64,000 nt of DNA, from positions 1 to 64,000 of the forward strand of contig CAYFWF010000055.1 in assembly GCA_964346815.1 (NCBI GenBank), in the 5' to 3' direction. A program made the position numbers and the translations under genes. Each line of letters opens with the position of its first letter. Position 1 is the stretch's first letter. The notes under the pieces were generated by a model. It did not search any database. It saw nothing but the letters and a program-made list of their open reading frames with translations, and was not told the origin of the DNA. Of the stretch, positions 34,353-42,162 are shown in pieces. The DNA is from CAYFWF01 sp964346815 (GTDB lineage Bacteria > Acidobacteriota > Aminicenantia > Aminicenantales > Aminicenantaceae).

Positions 34353-35079
34353 TATAATTTCTCTTCTTCCCGATATGTTTGGGAGCGTTCTCTCAGGTGG
34401 TGTCGTGGGGAAGGCCCGTAATAAGGGGCTGATCGAAATCGAGGTACACAACCTCAGAGATTTCGCTGATTCGAAGCACAAGCAGGTCGATGATCGTCCT
34501 TTTGGAGGCGGACAGGGGATGGTCCTCAAACCAGAGCCAATTTTTCGGGCTGTCGAGGAAATCAGCCATGGAAAAGACATCCCTGTTTATTTGTTGTCCC
34601 CCCAGGGACGGAGATTCGACGATCGCTTGGCCGCTGAGTTAGCAGGACTTTCAAGGGTGATCCTGGTTTGTGGAAGATATGAAGGAGTGGATGAACGGGT
34701 GATGGAATATCTGGCGGATGGCGAGATTTCAATAGGAGATTATGTCCTTACAGGCGGAGAACCGGCTGCTTGGATCATTATTGATGCTGTCTCTCGATTC
34801 ATCCCCCAGGTAGTAGGCAAGGCAGAGTCAGTCAGGCAGGACTCTTTTTCTAAAGGACTCTTCGATCATCCCCATTACACCCGGCCGCGCAACTTCAGGG
34901 GACTCAAAGTTCCCGAAGTTCTTTTCTCTGGAGACCATCAGAGAATTGAAGAATGGAGAGAGAGAAAAGCTCTGGAAAAAACATGGAAACTGAGGCCTGA
35001 TCTTATTGATAAACGGAAATTATCGAGTCAGGAAAAGAAAATACTGGAAGAGATTAAAAAAGGAAGGAAAGAGAAATGA
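34342..35079 (+). CDS. trmD: tRNA (guanine-37-N1)-methyltransferase
   Basis: TrmD methylates G37 of tRNAs next to the anticodon, preventing frameshifting. The 245-residue SPOUT protein starts 'MRFDIISLLPDMFGSVLSGG' and has the trefoil-knot SAM site 'VCGRYEGVDERVMEYLADGE' and 'SIGDYVLTGGEPAA', plus the catalytic Asp region 'HPHYTRPRNFRGLKVPEVL'. The ATG lies inside the rimM end, and the stop overlaps rplS (ATGA), so all three are probably coupled. Confidence 0.97.
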   Translation: MRFDIISLLPDMFGSVLSGGVVGKARNKGLIEIEVHNLRDFADSKHKQVDDRPFGGGQGMVLKPEPIFRAVEEISHGKDIPVYLLSPQGRRFDDRLAAELAGLSRVILVCGRYEGVDERVMEYLADGEISIGDYVLTGGEPAAWIIIDAVSRFIPQVVGKAESVRQDSFSKGLFDHPHYTRPRNFRGLKVPEVLFSGDHQRIEEWRERKALEKTWKLRPDLIDKRKLSSQEKKILEEIKKGRKEK

Positions 35080-35417
35080 ATTTGATCAATATGTTAGAGG
35101 ATGAACAATTGAATAAAGATCTAGATCCTTTCAAAGTTGGTGACACCATCAAGGTTCATGTGATCATCCGCGAGGGAGGAAAAGAAAGAATCCAAATATT
35201 CAAAGGAAATGTGATTGCAAAAAGGGGAGCTGGAATTGGCGCGACATTCACAGTTAGAAAGATATCTTTTGGAATCGGAGTCGAGAGAATATTTCCCCTT
35301 CATTCGAAGATGATTAAAGGGATCGAAGTGGTCAGGAGGGGAAAAGTGAGACGGGCCAAGCTGTATTATCTCAGAGATCTTAAAGGCAAGGCTGCCAGAC
35401 TGAAAGAGTTAAGGTAA
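35076..35417 (+). CDS. rplS: 50S ribosomal protein L19
   Basis: A 113-residue L19 protein with 'FKVGDTIKVHVIIREGGKER', 'QIFKGNVIAKRGAGIGATFT', and the closing 'KVRRAKLYYLRDLKGKAARL'. L19 sits at the 30S-50S interface. AGGAAGG lies upstream of the ATG, and the start overlaps the trmD stop. It ends the ribosomal block. No clear terminator follows. Confidence 0.97.
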   Translation: MNLINMLEDEQLNKDLDPFKVGDTIKVHVIIREGGKERIQIFKGNVIAKRGAGIGATFTVRKISFGIGVERIFPLHSKMIKGIEVVRRGKVRRAKLYYLRDLKGKAARLKELR

Positions 35418-35653
35418 GGAGTTTTTTCCAGAACGTCAGCATTCTCCTTTTCGGCCGAGTTCCGTCCCCTTTTGTCCTTATATAAATAAGTCATTCGACT
35501 AAAGAGATGGGTTATGGTTTAATGTAAAAGTAGGTCAAGAAAGTGATCGATTTTCATATTGAGGATGACCTGCCCGCGAAGGCCTGCAAGAAGATTACAG
35601 GAGTTAAGGAAACGGGACGAGGTGTTCTTTGAACCCTTAGATGAGGACAAGAA

Positions 35654-37822
35654 ATGACCACAAAGAATGACAGAGCAAAAATCGAGGCGCTTGCAGAAAA
35701 ATACACCAAGAAAGAGAAATATGAAGATGCCATCCTGGAATACCTCAAGCTCATATCTGGAGATGAACAGGACATTCCGATCAGAAACATTATTGGAGAC
35801 TTGTACATCAAAACCAGACAGATCGACCGGGCAGTAGATGAGTTTAAGAAAGTTTCGGACTATTTTGAGAAGAAAGGAGTCTACACCAAATCCATCGCCA
35901 TCTACAAAAGGATAACAAGAATAGCCCCTGAGGATATTGAATCTCTCCAGAAGCTGGCCGACCTTTATTACCAAAGAGGCTTCGTTTCAGAGGGAAAGGC
36001 AGAATACCTCAATCTGGCTAAGATTCTCACCAAGAGGGGAAAACTCCCGGAAGCCATCGAAACCTATGAGAAGTTGCTGAAACTTGACAGTGAAGACGTT
36101 GAATCCAGATTGAACTTAGCCGAGCTGTGTATCAGGCAGGGCTTGAGAGAACGAGCCGTAGAAGAACTCAATGAGGCTGCTGAATTCAAGATGCGGCAAA
36201 ATTCGTTGAAAGAGGCGGCAGAAATTCTGAAAAGAAGCAGAACCATAGAGGAGGACAATTCGAGAACCCTGGAAAACCTCATCGATTTATTTAAGAGAGA
36301 GAACAAGAGGAAAGACGCGCTGAAATTGGTGAATGAGGTATTGAAAAAAGATAAGGAAAACCTGAAGGCTCTGCATCTTTTGGGGAACATGTGTTACGGG
36401 GATGGAGAGCTCAAAAAAGCAAGGGAGATTTATGGAAAAATTTTGGCAGCTCATCCAAAGGAAGTCGAAGCTCGTGTCAAACTGGGTCGAATCCACGTTC
36501 AGAATAAAAAACTCGATAAGGCATTCGAATGTTTCGAACCACTGATTGAGAGTCTGGTGAAAAAACAAAGGGAGGATAAAGCGATCGGTCTTCTCGGTCT
36601 CATTTTGAAGAACGACAAGGATCATATTCTAACTTTGGAAAAGTTAGCCTCAATTTACAGAGAAAAAAAGCAAAAAAGGAATTTAGAGATAGTTCTCCGG
36701 AGGCTCTTGAAGAGGTCTCAGAAGAAAAATCTTGCTGAACAATCAAAAAACCTTTTAGAGGAGCTGTCTGAGCTCTTTCCCGAGAAAGAAGAATACAAAG
36801 CCCAAGTCAGGGACGAAGGACCTCCAACTGAAATCCAGCCTGAAGAAGTCCCCCAGGAAGAAGAACCGGTTCCTTTGGAAGAAACTGCTTCCCGAGAGGA
36901 AGGAGAAGGGATATCTCCTGAACCGGTTTCAGCGGATACGGTGGATACAGAGGAAGCGCGGATTTCCGATGAGGAACCAGAGGAGACCGTTGAGAAAGAA
37001 TTGGGAAGAGCAGATATGTATATCGAGAAAGGATTGATCAAGGATGCAAGACAGGTGTTGGATGACCTGCGAAAAGAATTCCCAGAAGAAGAGCGAATAC
37101 AACTCAGATTGAAGGAGCTTGGAATCATCTTATCCCAGGCCGGAGAGGAGGATTTTGACGAGCCGGCAGAAAAGGAAGTTGAGAAAGAGATGAAAACAAA
37201 GGAAGCTGGCGAGAAGCTCACTGCGGCTGAACTCTTTGCTGACACAGACATTGTTCCCATCGTGACGCAGGAGGAAGAAATTGGCGAGAGGAAGTATTTC
37301 GATCTTTCCACCCAGATTGATCAGGAAATGGAAGCCATCACCCGGATCATCACTCAGCAAAAAAGAGGGGATACGTCGGTCGTGGAAAAGGAGCTGTCGT
37401 CGATTGTTTCAGAATTCAGAGAGAAAGTTGATGAAAAGGTTGGCATGGTAGATCTGGAATCACGCTTCAATCTGGGCATCGCTTACTTGGAGCAGGACCT
37501 TCTCGATGAAGCCATAAAGGAATTCATGCTTGCTTCTCAAGAAAGAACTTGGGAAATGGAGTGCTACACCAACCTGGGAGAATGCTATAAAAGAAAGAGC
37601 GATTTCAATGAGGCCATAAAATGGTATGCTAAAGCGATTGATCTCGTCGATGAAGATTCCATACAGGCGTTTGCATTGAAATATGAAATAGCATCTCTTT
37701 ATGAGGAAATGAATGAGTTGGATAGAGCTTTAAAGCTTTTTAGCGAAGTGAGAGACTGGAATCCAGAATATGGCGATGTCACAGCTCGAATAAAAAATCT
37801 TCAAAAACACCCTGTCGGTTGA
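35654..37822 (+). CDS. Large TPR-repeat protein
   Basis: A 722-residue, highly charged cytoplasmic protein without signal peptide or membrane segment. Residues about 1-380 are consecutive tetratricopeptide repeats (e.g. 'AIETYEKLLKLDSEDVESRL', 'AREIYGKILAAHPKEVEARV'). Residues about 390-460 are Pro/Glu-rich and likely disordered. After a further repeat near 'ADMYIEKGLIKDARQVLDDL', more TPRs close the C-terminus ('AIKEFMLASQERTWEMECYT', 'AIKWYAKAIDLVDEDSIQAF'). TPR proteins are scaffolds; no partner can be named. The next gene is a sigma-54 activator 269 bp away. Start supported by GAGGA 5-6 nt before the ATG. Confidence 0.8.
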   Translation: MTTKNDRAKIEALAEKYTKKEKYEDAILEYLKLISGDEQDIPIRNIIGDLYIKTRQIDRAVDEFKKVSDYFEKKGVYTKSIAIYKRITRIAPEDIESLQKLADLYYQRGFVSEGKAEYLNLAKILTKRGKLPEAIETYEKLLKLDSEDVESRLNLAELCIRQGLRERAVEELNEAAEFKMRQNSLKEAAEILKRSRTIEEDNSRTLENLIDLFKRENKRKDALKLVNEVLKKDKENLKALHLLGNMCYGDGELKKAREIYGKILAAHPKEVEARVKLGRIHVQNKKLDKAFECFEPLIESLVKKQREDKAIGLLGLILKNDKDHILTLEKLASIYREKKQKRNLEIVLRRLLKRSQKKNLAEQSKNLLEELSELFPEKEEYKAQVRDEGPPTEIQPEEVPQEEEPVPLEETASREEGEGISPEPVSADTVDTEEARISDEEPEETVEKELGRADMYIEKGLIKDARQVLDDLRKEFPEEERIQLRLKELGIILSQAGEEDFDEPAEKEVEKEMKTKEAGEKLTAAELFADTDIVPIVTQEEEIGERKYFDLSTQIDQEMEAITRIITQQKRGDTSVVEKELSSIVSEFREKVDEKVGMVDLESRFNLGIAYLEQDLLDEAIKEFMLASQERTWEMECYTNLGECYKRKSDFNEAIKWYAKAIDLVDEDSIQAFALKYEIASLYEEMNELDRALKLFSEVRDWNPEYGDVTARIKNLQKHPVG

Positions 37823-37905
37823 TCTTTTATCCTGCATGATTCATCAATCCTCGTTCTTTTTTTCCGGTTTTATTTCCGTACAAAGAGAAATCAGAAACAC
37901 GTAAC

Positions 37906-37928
37906 AGAAATCCGCGTACCGGATTTCT
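37906..37928. repeat. Perfect 9-bp inverted repeat upstream of the sigma-54 activator
   Basis: AGAAATCCG-CGTAC-CGGATTTCT has 9-bp arms around 5 bp, in the 268-bp gap between the TPR gene and the sigma-54 activator. No run of T follows on either side, so it is more like an operator or RNA hairpin than an intrinsic terminator. The rest of this gap holds nothing I recognise. Confidence 0.5.
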
Positions 37929-38090
37929 GGCGATGCAGACCTTTCTTTTAAGCTGGGCTGGGAATCATTCAGGAACCCATGGACAATTTATGAAACGCTG
38001 CTCAGCAGAATTCCATTCTGTGTATGAGAAAATTCTTAAAAGGGATTCGTTAAAAATATAGCCAAACTCAGAACCCATTCACCTCAGTGA

Positions 38091-39491
38091 ATGATTAACA
38101 TTACAAATGCCTTTGAACGTATTGGAGTGGAAATGAAGCCGTATCCATTCTTAAGAAGAATTCTGGATTTGATAGTGCAGGAAAGTCATTCTGAGTTTGG
38201 TGCTGTTCTTCTTGTGGATGGGAATCGATACATCCTGGCCCAGGAGTCCCGACAGCTTTTCCAATCCGAAGTCAGACACTTAAGGTTCGACATCGTCAAA
38301 CAGGCATTAGAACAGGGGAATCCTGTGGTTTGGTCCGGAGAATGCTCTCAATCCCAATCGTATGTCGTTTGCTTGCCTCTGTTTGCGGAAGGCAGACCCC
38401 TAGGAGGAATATATCTGACCAGGAGCAATGGAACGAAGATGTATTCCAGCCAGGATATTGAACTTCTTGCTTCCTTTTCTCTTCCTGTCAGTCATGTACT
38501 GAAGAAGAATTTGGACAACCGGCGGTTCATCGGGAAGCCCCCAGCGAGCTCGTCTCCTTTTGTGGGTAAGAGTCGATTTTTTTCTCGTGTGATCAAATTT
38601 ATAGACAGGGTGAAGGATAGCAATATTCCAGTTTTTGTTTCTGGAGAAAGCGGCACGGGAAAAGAGCTTATAGCCAGATTGATCCATCAAAAAGGAAGGA
38701 GTAAAAAGGGCAAATTTATCGCTATCAACTGTGGGGCCATCCCCGATCAGCTTTTAGAGAGCGAGTTGTTTGGATATCTTAGAGGCTCTTTTACAGGGGC
38801 GGTACGGGATAGGCCCGGCCTCATAGAGGAGGCAAATCGAGGCACCTTTTTTTTGGACGAGATAGGAGACCTTTCTGGGCCACTTCAAGCAAAGCTCTTA
38901 CGGGTTCTCCAGGAGAAAGAGATCAGAAGAATTGGTGAGAATCAAACACGTTTTGTGGATGTGAGATTCATAAGTGCAACCAATAAAAACATCGAAAACG
39001 AAGTCGGCAAAGGACATTTCAGAGAAGACCTGTATTATCGCTTGAAGATTGTTTCCATCCATATCCCTCCTTTGAGAGAGAGAAAAGAGGATGTTCCCTG
39101 TATTTTGAATCATCTTGTTGAGAGATACTGTCGGGAATTAGAGCGGGAAAGAGTCTATTTTTCTCCTGGAGCCATGAAACTCCTGCAGAATTATGAGTGG
39201 CCTGGCAATGTAAGAGAACTTCAAAACGAGATTCAAAAATGCTTGCTTCTCTGCGGGGAGGAAAATCTGATCAGAGAATCCCATTTGTCTTCTAAGATTC
39301 ATGGACAAAGAGACAAAAATTCTCTGTCTTCTTTGGACTACTTCTGTGCCAAGGCTGAGTTTGAAAAAAGATTCCTGAACGAAGCCCTGAGCCGGAGCGA
39401 CTACAACCGGACTAGAACAGCAGAAGAGATCGGATTGAGCCGACAGGGCCTTTTCAAGCTTATGAAAAAACACGGTATTCTGACCGATTGA
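38091..39491 (+). CDS. Sigma-54-dependent transcriptional activator (GAF-AAA+-Fis HTH)
   Basis: A 466-residue enhancer-binding protein. Residues 1-140 form a GAF-like sensor. The AAA+ domain has Walker A GESGTGKE (185-192), the sigma-54 contact loop YLRGSFTGA (a GSFTGA variant of GAFTGA, 232-237), Walker B 'TFFLDEIGD' and 'FISATNKN'. The C-terminus is a Fis-type helix-turn-helix ('RTRTAEEIGLSRQGLFKLMK'). It would bind upstream DNA and open sigma-54 promoters using ATP. No receiver domain is present, so control is probably through a GAF ligand. No ribosome binding site is clear. Target genes cannot be assigned from this window. Confidence 0.92.
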   Translation: MINITNAFERIGVEMKPYPFLRRILDLIVQESHSEFGAVLLVDGNRYILAQESRQLFQSEVRHLRFDIVKQALEQGNPVVWSGECSQSQSYVVCLPLFAEGRPLGGIYLTRSNGTKMYSSQDIELLASFSLPVSHVLKKNLDNRRFIGKPPASSSPFVGKSRFFSRVIKFIDRVKDSNIPVFVSGESGTGKELIARLIHQKGRSKKGKFIAINCGAIPDQLLESELFGYLRGSFTGAVRDRPGLIEEANRGTFFLDEIGDLSGPLQAKLLRVLQEKEIRRIGENQTRFVDVRFISATNKNIENEVGKGHFREDLYYRLKIVSIHIPPLRERKEDVPCILNHLVERYCRELERERVYFSPGAMKLLQNYEWPGNVRELQNEIQKCLLLCGEENLIRESHLSSKIHGQRDKNSLSSLDYFCAKAEFEKRFLNEALSRSDYNRTRTAEEIGLSRQGLFKLMKKHGILTD

Positions 39492-39515
39492 TGCTTGTGA
39501 TTGATTTGTAAGAAC

Positions 39516-39544
39516 TTGCCCCGGATGGGATTTTCTGATACAGT
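39516..39544 (+). promoter_or_regulatory. Possible leaderless promoter of the zinc-ribbon gene
   Basis: TTGCCC (39516-39521), 17 bp, TACAGT (39539-39544), ending 8 nt before the ATG at 39553. Each hexamer matches 4 of 6 consensus positions. There is no Shine-Dalgarno before the ATG. Confidence 0.4.
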
Positions 39545-39552
39545 GTTTTCTG

Positions 39553-39828
39553 ATGAAAGCCGGGAAAAAGACAACCCATGTTTTCCAGATAAAATGTCCA
39601 TGTTGCCACAGTCAGCTTTGGATTGATCCTCTTGCCTGTGCTGTCATAAAGTCTGAGAAGGGAAAGAAGGAAAAAGAATCTTTGGAAGTCCTCTTACAAA
39701 AAGAAAAGATGAAAAAAATGGAGTTTGAGAGAAGATTCAAAGCGACCTCGGAAATGCAGGAGGAAAGAAGAAAAAAAGCTCAAGAGATCTTCAAAAAGGC
39801 CCTCACAGGTGTCGATGAAAAGGAATGA
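39553..39828 (+). CDS. Small zinc-ribbon and coiled-coil hypothetical protein
   Basis: A 91-residue protein. The N-terminal 'FQIKCPCCHSQLWIDP' has a C-P-x-C knuckle and a later single Cys ('LACAVI'), suggesting a small zinc-binding or degenerate zinc-ribbon motif. Residues about 35-80 are strongly charged (Lys/Glu) and helical, probably a coiled coil. I recognise no named family. It lies 61 bp after the sigma-54 activator and ends 3 bp from the convergent nhaC. A chaperone-like or nucleic-acid-binding role would be a guess. Confidence 0.6.
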   Translation: MKAGKKTTHVFQIKCPCCHSQLWIDPLACAVIKSEKGKKEKESLEVLLQKEKMKKMEFERRFKATSEMQEERRKKAQEIFKKALTGVDEKE

Positions 39829-39831
39829 AGA

Positions 39832-41256
39832 TTAACTTCCTATTTGAGTTTCATCTTCTCGAATCCGGGGAGCCATGGTGAATTTCGTGAACCCGAAGAT
39901 GGCCAATATTGCCACTGCTGCATAATTCATTACTGCCCAAGGAAGGTAGGAGAAAGTGGAGACTCCGATTGTCCCGGTTATATAAACACCTGCCATGCTC
40001 CATGGAATGAGAGGAACGATGATGGCACCGCACTCCTCGATGATTCGGGAGAGATTTTTCGCCGCGAGTTTTTTCTTTTTGTAAATTGGAGCAAGAAGTT
40101 CGCCCGGAATAATCATAGAAAGATAACTGCTCCCAGTGATAAGGGCTGTGATAATAGAGGCGGCAATTGTGGTAAGGACGATGCTCCACACCTTGGCGGC
40201 GAATTTCATGACTCTGGCCAAGATAACCGATAAAAGTCCTGTGCTCTGCATGATGCCGCCAAAGCTGAAAGCTGTGAATGCCACAAGCTGAGTCTCCATC
40301 ATGCTCATCATGCCTCCCCGGGATATCAGCCTGTCCACTTCTTCCAGCCCTGTGTTGGCTTGGTAGCCTGTATTCATCGCTGTTGCAATTTCAGTGACAG
40401 ATGCTTTCTGAAAGACCAAAGCCAAGAAACCAGCCACGAAAGATGAGAGCAACATGCCAGGAATGGTCGGTTTTTTTGTGGCAGCAAAATAGAAGACGAT
40501 GACCATCGGGAGAAGGAGCAAGATGTTGAAATGGAAATGAGATTTCAGAGTTTGGGTGATGCTTTTCATGGTCTCGGATTCGACTCTCTCAGCACCGTAT
40601 TTAAGACCTATCAGGAAATAGACAAACAGTCCGATCAACCAGGCAGGAGTGGCAGACCAAATCATGTGTTTGATGTGGTCAAAAAGGTTTGATCCGGCGG
40701 CTACCGGAGCTAGATTGGTCACATCAGAAAAGGGAGACATCTTGTCTCCGAAATATGCACCGGCAACAATGGCTCCTGCCGCTGGTCCCAGAGGAATTCC
40801 CAATCCCATGGCTATTCCTATGAAAGCAACGCCGAGAGTCCCGATGGTTCCCCAGGAGGTCCCTGTAGCGATTGATGTGAGCGAACAGACCAAGCATGCT
40901 GTGACGAGAAAGAATTTCGGCGATATGAGCTTCAATCCGTAGTAAATGACCATGGGAATAGTCCCGCTTGCGATCCAAGAGCCTATCAAAATTCCTACAC
41001 AAAGCATGATCAAGATGGCGGGCATAGCTTTATGGATGCTGTCTACTATCCCCCTTTCCATCTCTTGCCACTTGAAGCGCAGAAATAAACCCAGACATCC
41101 GGTGATGAAAGCTGCGGCCACAAGAAGGACTTGGGGACGGATTTGATAAATGCCATAACCGATCCCTAGGAGAAGACCCATTGAGAGCATCGGAATCAGG
41201 GCCACGCCTAGACTCGGCTTTTTTGCGGATTTCCGGTTCTCGCTAGTGTTGCTCAT
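39832..41256 (-). CDS. nhaC: Na+/H+ antiporter, NhaC family
   Basis: A 474-residue inner-membrane antiporter with about 11-12 hydrophobic segments. NhaC hallmarks are 'SLTSIATGTSWGTIGTLGVA' , 'GAAAGAIVAGAYFGDKMSP' in slightly varied form, and 'DVTNLAPVAAGSNLFDHI'. Members exchange Na+ for H+, or malate/lactate in related proteins. AGAGG lies six bases before the ATG. It is divergent from the acyltransferase. Confidence 0.9.
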   Translation of the reverse strand: MSNTSENRKSAKKPSLGVALIPMLSMGLLLGIGYGIYQIRPQVLLVAAAFITGCLGLFLRFKWQEMERGIVDSIHKAMPAILIMLCVGILIGSWIASGTIPMVIYYGLKLISPKFFLVTACLVCSLTSIATGTSWGTIGTLGVAFIGIAMGLGIPLGPAAGAIVAGAYFGDKMSPFSDVTNLAPVAAGSNLFDHIKHMIWSATPAWLIGLFVYFLIGLKYGAERVESETMKSITQTLKSHFHFNILLLLPMVIVFYFAATKKPTIPGMLLSSFVAGFLALVFQKASVTEIATAMNTGYQANTGLEEVDRLISRGGMMSMMETQLVAFTAFSFGGIMQSTGLLSVILARVMKFAAKVWSIVLTTIAASIITALITGSSYLSMIIPGELLAPIYKKKKLAAKNLSRIIEECGAIIVPLIPWSMAGVYITGTIGVSTFSYLPWAVMNYAAVAILAIFGFTKFTMAPRIREDETQIGS

Positions 41257-41367
41257 CTTACCTCTGGATTCATAAAGTCAAAACGGAACTCGATTCTTTT
41301 TATGCCATCCTATTTATATACAGGAAACGGAAGAATAATGAAAGTTATGAGCAACTGACTTTTCTTG

Positions 41368-41376
41368 TGGTATAAT
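41368..41376 (+). promoter_or_regulatory. Extended -10 promoter with leaderless geometry
   Basis: TGGTATAAT is a perfect extended -10 (TGnTATAAT). TATAAT (41371-41376) ends 7 nt before the ATG at 41384 and no ribosome binding site lies between, so the mRNA should begin at the start codon. The -35 is poor, as is usual for extended -10 promoters. Confidence 0.65.
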
Positions 41377-41383
41377 TTGAACG

Positions 41384-42142
41384 ATGGAAACGCCTGAAAG
41401 AGAATTTGCCAAGTTGAAGCCTGTGGTGGACAGACTCTGCAGATTTTTCCTGCTCGGGAAAAAATTGGAAATAAGAGGCAGGAGAAATTTCATCAAAAAA
41501 GGTCCCAATATCATCGTGGGTAATCATATTGGCACATTCAAAGATATTGCGATCCTTATACAGGTTGTGCCTCGGCCCATCTTTTTTACTGCAAACAAGA
41601 TGCTGTTTGACAAGAATGAATTCAATTGGCTCATCAGGCGCCATTTGAAAAGGCATCTCAGAACTTTCGGTTATTTTGCAGATTTGTTATTGAATCCCGT
41701 TAAAACTCGATTTATTCATTTTATCTCTTTGAATATAAGCAAGGTGGGAACCATTCCTGTGGATCTGACAAAACAAAAAAGATTGGCTGTTGAGAGATGC
41801 CAGGATTATCTCAAAAAGGGGAGGGCGATCATTGCCCTTCAAGGAAAGGGGAGAATCATGCACGGGAATCCGAATCCCTACGTCAGTCCTTTCCGCCGGG
41901 GACCTGCCTTTCTTGCTTATAATCTGTATAAAAAGGAACAAATCTCCGTGCCTGTAACTCCTGTAGCCATGTTTGGCACCCAACTTCCTTTTCTCATCCC
42001 AGGCACGATCAAAGTGAGCGTTGGCGAACCCATGTTTATCTCAGACCATATGGAGGATGGGATTTCAGCTTCCATCGAGAAATTTCGAGCCGCTATGGAA
42101 AGGAAAGTGCAGAATCTTCTCTTGGAGCTTATCAGAGCGTGA
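41384..42142 (+). CDS. PlsC-like lysophospholipid acyltransferase
   Basis: A 252-residue member of the LPLAT/PlsC superfamily, which acylates glycerol-phosphate or other acceptors at the membrane. Motif I is 'IIVGNHIGTFKDIAIL': His48 and Asp54 are separated by five residues, whereas the classic motif is H-x4-D. Later segments '(V)SPFRRGPAFLAYNLYK' and 'VPVTPVAMFG' match motifs III and IV. It is monocistronic with a leaderless-type promoter. The acceptor may not be lysophosphatidate; lipid A or ornithine-lipid acyltransferases are alternatives. Confidence 0.75.
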   Translation: METPEREFAKLKPVVDRLCRFFLLGKKLEIRGRRNFIKKGPNIIVGNHIGTFKDIAILIQVVPRPIFFTANKMLFDKNEFNWLIRRHLKRHLRTFGYFADLLLNPVKTRFIHFISLNISKVGTIPVDLTKQKRLAVERCQDYLKKGRAIIALQGKGRIMHGNPNPYVSPFRRGPAFLAYNLYKKEQISVPVTPVAMFGTQLPFLIPGTIKVSVGEPMFISDHMEDGISASIEKFRAAMERKVQNLLLELIRA

Positions 42143-42162
42143 TCTCTTCTGGATATATTTTT

